Below, in pieces: positions 58,631 through 64,000 of a stretch of 64,000 bases of DNA. Source of the DNA: Mycobacterium sp. AZCC_0083. GTDB lineage: Bacteria; Actinomycetota; Actinomycetes; Mycobacteriales; Mycobacteriaceae. The stretch covers positions 124,001-188,000 of the forward strand of contig NZ_JACHGP010000009.1 of the NCBI RefSeq assembly GCF_014202335.1. The letters run 5' to 3'. Positions within the stretch are counted from its first letter, which is position 1. Every line of letters starts with the position of its first letter. The translations under genes and the position numbers were made by a program. The notes below the pieces were generated by a model. It searched no databases and was not told the DNA's origin. It saw only the letters and a program-made list of their open reading frames with translations.

Positions 58631-60607
58631 TCAGTGGTGATGGCACGCCTTCGGCGGTGACGGCGGGATGTCGAGTGCCGGGTTGCCGTCGAAGAAGCCG
58701 ATCGGCTTCAGGTGGAATCCCGTGTAGGAGCAGGGCATCACCGGCCAGTCCTCCGGGCGCACCACGTGATGGGCGCCGAGGGTGTACCACAGCACCACGT
58801 CGGTGTTCTCCAATGGCGCGTCGTCGGCGATGAAGTCCGGGAGGCCCTGCGCATCCGCCGACTGGTACATGTAGTCACCCGCCGCGAACCTCTCCGACTC
58901 CTCGTACTTGGTGACCCACAGGTTGTGCTGGACGAAGCGGGCCCGGTCGTAGATGTGTGAGCCCTCCTGCACCATCACGGGCACGATGTCCTTCGGCACC
59001 AGCTTGTAGGCCACCGGAGCACCGAGTTCGTTGTTCTTCGACGGGTTGGCGATCTTCCAATACCGACCCGTCTTCCAGTCCCAGTCACGTGCGCCCTCGG
59101 CCTCCGAGGCCACCAACGTGTCCTGGGTGATCCACGCGTTGTGGTGCGGGTTGAGCGCCGGGTCCGGCTCGGGGATCGAATCCACCTCGTACACACTGTT
59201 TCCCGGCCCGTCGACGCTCATGTCGAGCCGGAAGTTGAAGAAGTGCTGGTGATTCGGTCCGTAGATGCCGGGAGCGACGAGCTTGCCCCAGCGCGGAACC
59301 TCGCCGTCGGCGACGGCCCCCGTGGTGAGAACGCCCGACAGCTTGACCTCCACCTCGATGGAGGCGTCGTTGTAGAAGTACCAGAAGAATCCGTACTCGT
59401 AGTTGCCGACGGTGCAGATCATCGAGACGACCAGCCGACGGGAACGCCGCACCTCGACCTCCTCGGTGCGGAAGTCGGTGTGCTTCCAGGAGATTCCGTA
59501 GTCCTCCTCGTGCATGCAGATTGCGTTGGGAATCGTCACAGCGTTCCCGTTGGAGTCGTTGACCGTGCCGTCGAAGTAGTGGATCTCGCCGAGACAGTCA
59601 CAGCCCAACGTCAGCGGGTTGGCCGAGAAGCCCATGCCCACCTCACCCATGTCGAAAACGTTCTTGTTCCAGTGGGTCGCCGACGTATCGCCGTAGGGCA
59701 CCACCATCTCCGACAACGACCCGCGGTACATGATGGGCCTTGTCTCGCCCCGGTCGGTGTAGCTCACCTCGTGCAGCGTGATGCCCTCGCGCGGGTTGAA
59801 GCCGATCCGCAGGGACCACTTCTGCCACGTCACGTGCCAGCCGTCGACGGTGAAGCTGGGACCGTCGGGTTGGGTGATCTCGATCGGCTTGACGTCGGGA
59901 CGGAACTCGGTGAAGGCAGGCCGGTTGTTCGGATCGAACATGAACTTCTCGGCGTAGTTGCCGGCGGTCGGGGGCAACGGCACCACGCCGTGGTCCTCGA
60001 TGTCGATGATCTTCATGTTGTCCAGATCGAAGGTGACGATCAGACCCTCGACGGGACGCGCGTAGCCGTGTTCGGACGGCGCCGCCCGCATGAAGGTCAG
60101 CGGACGGCAGATCAGCGGTGAGTTGTCGTAGTGATCGCCCTGGCCGTAATAGCCTGCGGGCCAGGGGTCGATCATGGCGAGGCTGAAGTCGGTGACACCG
60201 CGCTTGAGCATCGCGGCCTGCCACCTCGGGTCCTCACGGACCGTCTCCTCCACCCCGGTCATGGTCTCGACCAGATAGGACGGGAACCGTCCGGGAATCG
60301 CCTTCCACGATTCGATGACCCTGGCACCGAGGTCCACGACCGCCTCGTACACCAACTTGGCCGCGGCGTCGTACATGGTCGCGAACGCGCACCGCGGCAC
60401 GTCGAACACGCCCTCGAACGTCAGCTCGGCGGTCTTCGCCGGTTCCGCCAGCTGAATCATCACGAACTTCAGTGTCGGCGAAGCGTATTCGGACGACGTG
60501 ATGACTGCCGCGGCGGCCTGGATCTCGGCACCGGACAACGGGTCGAGCGGGTAGTTGGTCGTGTCCTCGGTAGCGTCCGCGCGAAGCGTGGTGCTGTCCA
60601 GGGTCAT
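58631..60607 (-). CDS. copper-containing primary-amine oxidase
   Basis: Oxidises primary amines to aldehydes with release of ammonia and H2O2. The 658 residues have the TPQ-forming tyrosine in TVGNYEYG, the copper histidines in NHQHFF and a later AHHVV, and the catalytic-base region FDMGEVGMG. The C-terminus ends in a natural CHHH. No signal peptide is visible, so it is probably cytoplasmic. It is 3 bp after the APC permease stop, and that permease likely imports its substrate. Confidence 0.92.
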   Translation of the reverse strand: MTLDSTTLRADATEDTTNYPLDPLSGAEIQAAAAVITSSEYASPTLKFVMIQLAEPAKTAELTFEGVFDVPRCAFATMYDAAAKLVYEAVVDLGARVIESWKAIPGRFPSYLVETMTGVEETVREDPRWQAAMLKRGVTDFSLAMIDPWPAGYYGQGDHYDNSPLICRPLTFMRAAPSEHGYARPVEGLIVTFDLDNMKIIDIEDHGVVPLPPTAGNYAEKFMFDPNNRPAFTEFRPDVKPIEITQPDGPSFTVDGWHVTWQKWSLRIGFNPREGITLHEVSYTDRGETRPIMYRGSLSEMVVPYGDTSATHWNKNVFDMGEVGMGFSANPLTLGCDCLGEIHYFDGTVNDSNGNAVTIPNAICMHEEDYGISWKHTDFRTEEVEVRRSRRLVVSMICTVGNYEYGFFWYFYNDASIEVEVKLSGVLTTGAVADGEVPRWGKLVAPGIYGPNHQHFFNFRLDMSVDGPGNSVYEVDSIPEPDPALNPHHNAWITQDTLVASEAEGARDWDWKTGRYWKIANPSKNNELGAPVAYKLVPKDIVPVMVQEGSHIYDRARFVQHNLWVTKYEESERFAAGDYMYQSADAQGLPDFIADDAPLENTDVVLWYTLGAHHVVRPEDWPVMPCSYTGFHLKPIGFFDGNPALDIPPSPPKACHHH

Positions 60608-60610
60608 GGG

Positions 60611-62131
60611 TCAGACTCCCTCAGAGGTGGTGGTTTCAGACTTCTTGAGATCGAGTACGGCAAGATGCGCCAGTGCGTCTTCCGAACTTGTCTTGTGCGC
60701 CGACCGCCGGCCGAACACGTAGATGACCGCACCGAACACGATGATGCCCAGCGAAATGCCGCCGGTCCACGTCATCCACTCACTGTCCGGAACGTCCGCG
60801 ATCCACGACTTGGCGAACGAGTAGTACACGCCGCCGATGGTGCCAACAGTGCCGACGATCACGGTGATCCACACTCCGACGGCGCCGCCGGGAATGCGCC
60901 AGAAGTTCTCGTTCGCGTAGCGATCGGCGTACTTCTTGCGAGCGATGATGACCGGGAACAGGAAGAAGAACCCGGAGATCAGCCAGACGGTGGAAAGACC
61001 GCCCTGGATGAAGATGGTGACGTTGGCCATGCTGCTCTGCGAGTACAACCCAACCAGGATCAACGACGAGATCACACCCTGGATCAGCACCGCGGTCACC
61101 GGGTTGCGGGTACGCGGGTTGAGGTGGGTGAAGATCCGCGGCAGATGGCGCTCCAGGCCGGAGACGAAGATCAGCCGCGAGTACGCGATCTGGTAGGTCA
61201 CCAGGGCGACGAACACGATGCAGGCCAGGACGATCGCCGCGACCTCCATCACGCCCTTGGGGGCGGCCGTTCCGAGCATCCCGATGACGCCGGTGACCGG
61301 ATCGATTTGATCGCCGGGCAGCACCATCATGGTGCCTACCGTGGTCAGCAGGTAGATGGCCACCAGAGCCACCGAGCCCCAGATGATCATCCTCGGCCCG
61401 CTCTTGCGCACCGACAGGAATTCCGCGCCCATGTTGTACGGCGTCTCCACGCCAAGCAGGTAGAGCAGCACGGTGCCGTACAGGAACCCGGCGCCCGCGA
61501 AGTCGGGCACCGTCACGTCATGCACGCTGAACGGCGTGGCCGAGCCGTTGTTGATCGCGTAGACGACACCGGAGATGAAGATCACGGCCGTCAGCGCCCA
61601 GTAGACGATGAAGACGGCGTTCATGATGCGTTGGTTGGCAGCAAGTTTCGCCAAGGCCAGACCGATGACGGCCCAGAGGATGACCAGCTGGATGATGATG
61701 CTCAGCGTCAGACCGAGCTCGGCATGGAAGGCCAGGAGCAGGAACTGCAGCACGACAGCGGGCGACGAAGCGGCATTCAGGATCACCGGTATCCACGACA
61801 GATACCCGCCGACGAATCCCCACGTCTCACCCATCGTGCGGGTGGCCCAGATGTACACGCCACCCTGGCCGGGCCACAGGTTGCCCAGCTCGGCGACGGC
61901 CAAGCCCGCAGGCACCAAGAAGGTGAGGATGCCCAGAATCCACATCGGGATGGCGGTCCAGCCGCCTGCCGCCATTACCGATGAGCCGGTGATCCAGCAG
62001 ATGATGAACACATAGGTGGCGACCAGCCCGAACGTGGTCATCACCTTGGGCAGGATCTGTTCGGGGACCAGCTCGGTGGTCATGAGGGCGTCGCGGTCGG
62101 ACGGCCGTGTCGCTTCCATCTCTTGTGTCAT
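60611..62131 (-). CDS. APC-superfamily amino acid/amine permease
   Basis: 506 residues and about 12 helices. GQGGVYIWATRTMGETWGFVGGYLSW and NMGAEFLSVRKSGPRMI are typical of glutamate/GABA-antiporter-like APC proteins. The start ATG 62131 is separated from the ABC ATPase stop by 42 bp. It is adjacent to the amine oxidase and presumably supplies its substrate. Confidence 0.9.
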   Translation of the reverse strand: MTQEMEATRPSDRDALMTTELVPEQILPKVMTTFGLVATYVFIICWITGSSVMAAGGWTAIPMWILGILTFLVPAGLAVAELGNLWPGQGGVYIWATRTMGETWGFVGGYLSWIPVILNAASSPAVVLQFLLLAFHAELGLTLSIIIQLVILWAVIGLALAKLAANQRIMNAVFIVYWALTAVIFISGVVYAINNGSATPFSVHDVTVPDFAGAGFLYGTVLLYLLGVETPYNMGAEFLSVRKSGPRMIIWGSVALVAIYLLTTVGTMMVLPGDQIDPVTGVIGMLGTAAPKGVMEVAAIVLACIVFVALVTYQIAYSRLIFVSGLERHLPRIFTHLNPRTRNPVTAVLIQGVISSLILVGLYSQSSMANVTIFIQGGLSTVWLISGFFFLFPVIIARKKYADRYANENFWRIPGGAVGVWITVIVGTVGTIGGVYYSFAKSWIADVPDSEWMTWTGGISLGIIVFGAVIYVFGRRSAHKTSSEDALAHLAVLDLKKSETTTSEGV

Positions 62132-62173
62132 TGGTTATCTCCCAATCGGATCGAATCCCACGAAGGGACCGGG

Positions 62174-62923
62174 TCAGTTGACGATCTGTCCGTCTCTCAT
62201 CCGGACGACGCGGCTTGCCTCCTCGGCGACAATCGGGTCGTGGGTACTGGCGACAACGGTGACGCCGATGGTCGAACACAGGTCGCGCAGCATTCGCACG
62301 ACCGTCTCCCCCGTCTTGTGATCCAGGTTCGCCGTCGGCTCGTCGGCGAGGACGAGGGTCGGGTTACTGATGAGCGAGCGCGCGATGGCGGTGCGCTGCT
62401 GCTCACCTCCGGACATCTTGGTTGGCTGATGGTCCACCCGATGACTGAGGCCGACCAGGTCGAGAAGTTCCAATGCCCTCTTGCGCAACGATTTTCGGTC
62501 ATAGGGCTCGAACATCAGCGGCAGCTCGACGTTCTCCACGGCGGACAGGAACGGGATCAGGTTGTAGCTCTGGAAGATGAAACCGATGGTGTCGTGCCGC
62601 AGTGCGGCGAACTGGCTCTCGGTGAGCTTCGAAGTGTCCTTGCCCGCGACCTTGACCGATCCCTTGGTGGGCCGGTCGAGTCCGCCGATGATGTTGAGCA
62701 GCGTGGACTTCCCGCTGCCGCTCGGACCCATCAGGCAGACGAATTCGCCTGGCATCACCTGTAGATCGGCCGCCACCAGCGCCTTGACGACCTCGTCGCC
62801 GAGCTTGTGCAGCTTCCACACGTCGGAGATCTCGATCACCGGCGCCTTGGCGGCACCCGGCTTCTCATCTACCGCCGTGGTCGTGGCGTCGGTGGTGTCC
62901 TTGGTGTCCTGTACGGCCGTCAT
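62174..62923 (-). CDS. ABC transporter ATP-binding protein, MacB/LolD type
   Basis: 249 residues. Walker A GPSGSGKST, Q-loop FIFQSYNLIPFLSAVENVELPL, signature MSGGEQQRTAIARSL, and Walker B LVLADEPTANLD are intact. It serves the FtsX-like permeases encoded just upstream on the same strand (3 bp gap). The role may be efflux or envelope mechanotransmission. Confidence 0.92.
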   Translation of the reverse strand: MTAVQDTKDTTDATTTAVDEKPGAAKAPVIEISDVWKLHKLGDEVVKALVAADLQVMPGEFVCLMGPSGSGKSTLLNIIGGLDRPTKGSVKVAGKDTSKLTESQFAALRHDTIGFIFQSYNLIPFLSAVENVELPLMFEPYDRKSLRKRALELLDLVGLSHRVDHQPTKMSGGEQQRTAIARSLISNPTLVLADEPTANLDHKTGETVVRMLRDLCSTIGVTVVASTHDPIVAEEASRVVRMRDGQIVN

Positions 62924-62926
62924 GGC

Positions 62927-63493
62927 CTAACCTCCACTCGAGAGCGAACGGATGGGTGGGCGCGACGCTGCGTTCCACGTAGGCACGATGCTGGTGGCCA
63001 GCGCGGCCGCGATGCTCACGCCGACGGCAATCCCGGAGCCCACGAGCACCCCGGCAGATGACACTCCGGTCGGCGCCAACCCCGTGGCCCCCAGGATGAT
63101 TGCCGTACCCGCGGCCAGCGCAGCACCCGCGACGGCGCCGAGTACCGCGGCGATCACCGGCTCGACGAGTAGCGCGGCGATCACCGGTCCACGCGGGACG
63201 CCGTTGGCGCCGAGCACGCCCAGTTCCCGGGTACGGTGCGCCACGGTGCGGGTGGTGGCCACCGCCACCTCGACGACACCGACCAGCAACACGGTGACGG
63301 CGATGAGCACCACCGCGCGGCCGATCTCGTCGGCGTGGCCGAGCGAGGCGGACTGCGCACGGATTCCGTCGGACATGCCGAACACGATCACGACCAGGAA
63401 TGCGCCCGTGGCCGTCGTGATGACCGGCAGCACCATCTCCTTGATCCGGCGCCGGGCGGCCAGCCAGCCGTAGGACAGACCCTTCGTCAGCAT
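62927..63493 (-). CDS. FtsX-like permease subunit (short)
   Basis: 188 residues with about four hydrophobic helices. RTRELGVLGANGVPRGPVIAALLVEP is the FtsX-domain signature. It is shorter than usual MacB/FtsX permeases and lacks the large extracytoplasmic domain. ATG 63493 shares a base with the preceding permease stop (TGATG), so the two are translated together and probably form a heterodimer. Confidence 0.85.
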   Translation of the reverse strand: MLTKGLSYGWLAARRRIKEMVLPVITTATGAFLVVIVFGMSDGIRAQSASLGHADEIGRAVVLIAVTVLLVGVVEVAVATTRTVAHRTRELGVLGANGVPRGPVIAALLVEPVIAAVLGAVAGAALAAGTAIILGATGLAPTGVSSAGVLVGSGIAVGVSIAAALATSIVPTWNAASRPPIRSLSSGG

Positions 63494-64000
63494 CAGCGGT
63501 CCCCGAGCAGATCGACGGGTCGTTGCTGCAACAACCGGTGCACCGGGACCAGGGCACCGACGATCGCCATCGCGGGTACGAAGGTGGCCACCATTCCGGC
63601 GGCCTGCAGCCATGCGACAGGCGTGGCGATGTCCGGAATCACCAGCGCCACAGCGGCTCCGGCGCCGAGCACGCCGACGAGGTAGGCAACCACGAAGGTG
63701 ATCGCGGACTCGACGAGGAAGAAGTAGAGGACCTCGTCGGCGAGACCGATGCTGGACATGATGCCGAACTCACGCTTGCGTTCCTGGACGGCGGCCAGGA
63801 AGGAGGACACCGCGATGATGAACCCGAGACCGAGTCCGATGGTGGAGATCAACCCCAGCGTGGAACTCGTCACCTTGCCGGAGAACAGCGCGGAGAACTT
63901 TTGCTCGAACGACAGTGGCCCGTTGCCCCCGACGGTGTCGTAGATCAGACCGGCGCCATTCGGGTCGGGGGCCACCGACGGATCCGACGTCGCGGGCAGA
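63493..64000 (-). CDS. FtsX-like permease subunit (N-terminus beyond window)
   Basis: The visible C-terminal part, about 169 residues, has the FtsX domain with QERKREFGIMSSIGLADEVLYFFLVES and four hydrophobic segments, ending PVDLLGDR. The frame is open to the window edge. It is coupled to the following short permease gene. Confidence 0.85.
   Translation of the reverse strand, partial: LPATSDPSVAPDPNGAGLIYDTVGGNGPLSFEQKFSALFSGKVTSSTLGLISTIGLGLGFIIAVSSFLAAVQERKREFGIMSSIGLADEVLYFFLVESAITFVVAYLVGVLGAGAAVALVIPDIATPVAWLQAAGMVATFVPAMAIVGALVPVHRLLQQRPVDLLGDR

Noticed and set aside
60131..61984. 617-residue plus-strand frame over the APC permease
   Set aside because: The composition is His/Arg/Asp-rich repeat-like shadow; the minus strand has a proper membrane protein.
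1..64000. tRNA, rRNA, CRISPR array or phage genes
   Set aside because: I did not see cloverleaf-like genes, regularly spaced repeats, integrases or structural phage genes in the window.

Overview
The window is GC-rich chromosomal DNA from an actinobacterium, almost certainly a fast-growing Mycobacterium (Mycolicibacterium). Gene content and order follow the M. tuberculosis segment from about Rv2846c to Rv2883c: efpA, cysG, cobB, cobO, a BchI/BchD-type chelatase, a GNAT protein, mqo, a hydrolase, mtr, nicT, SDR, aldC, C26 amidase, glnA4, mapB, a penicillin-binding lipoprotein, a GNAT protein, ispG, rip1, dxr, an MPT83-like fasciclin protein, dipZ, a DUF2631 protein, rlmN, cdsA, frr and pyrH. 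Accessory genes are interleaved in this backbone. Assignments come from recognised motifs and remembered families; no database search was run.

Layout. 1-8541 (minus): mqo, GNAT, chelatase, cobO, cobB and cysG form an overlapping or tightly spaced chain ending in efpA, with a nested palindromic repeat between cobO and cobB. 8684-11116 (plus): hydrolase and mycothione reductase. 11113-14197 (minus): ArsR-nicT and a LytR-CpsA-Psr protein. 14267-19306 (minus): glnA4, C26 amidase, aldehyde dehydrogenase, SDR and GntR regulator, with a divergent amino acid/amine permease at 19495; this resembles a gamma-glutamylation route for amine use. 21193-24534: a large SWIM/SNF2 helicase gene. 24685-28482: degenerate hydrolase, lipoprotein, cobQ and map. 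28507-35588: DUF1707 protein, PBP lipoprotein, GNAT, ispG, rip1 and dxr. 35744-38228: MPT83-like protein and dipZ.

38219-46837 is an accessory block between dipZ and the DUF2631 gene: an ECF41-like sigma factor divergent from an NmrA-like gene, a Ddn-like protein, an SDR with an internal deletion, MerR, DUF4097 and ribbon-helix-helix genes, a PuuE-type deacetylase, a broken photolyase gene carrying a 312-bp insert, and a mycofactocin-type SDR. 46934-57233 returns to core genes (DUF2631, rlmN, cdsA, frr, pyrH) mixed with TetR, LysR and MarR regulators, an N-acyl-amino-acid deacylase, an EamA transporter and a methyltransferase. 57237-64000 (minus) is an apparent operon of FtsX-like permeases, an ABC ATPase, an APC permease, a copper amine oxidase and a DUF1254-type protein.

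The most unusual signal is architectural. Two genes, the LCP protein and the SNF2 helicase, each sit between two copies of the 3' end of the neighbouring gene (44 bp at 82% and 43 bp at 98% identity). This suggests gene-sized insertions at gene 3' ends that duplicated the target terminus. Other strong signals are a mirror-image pair of ECF-type promoters between the sigma factor and the NmrA-like gene, paired TetR operators at 49996-50039, a SigK-type promoter before the MPT83-like gene, and the structured insert with a 10-bp target duplication in the photolyase pseudogene. No tRNA, rRNA or CRISPR array was seen.
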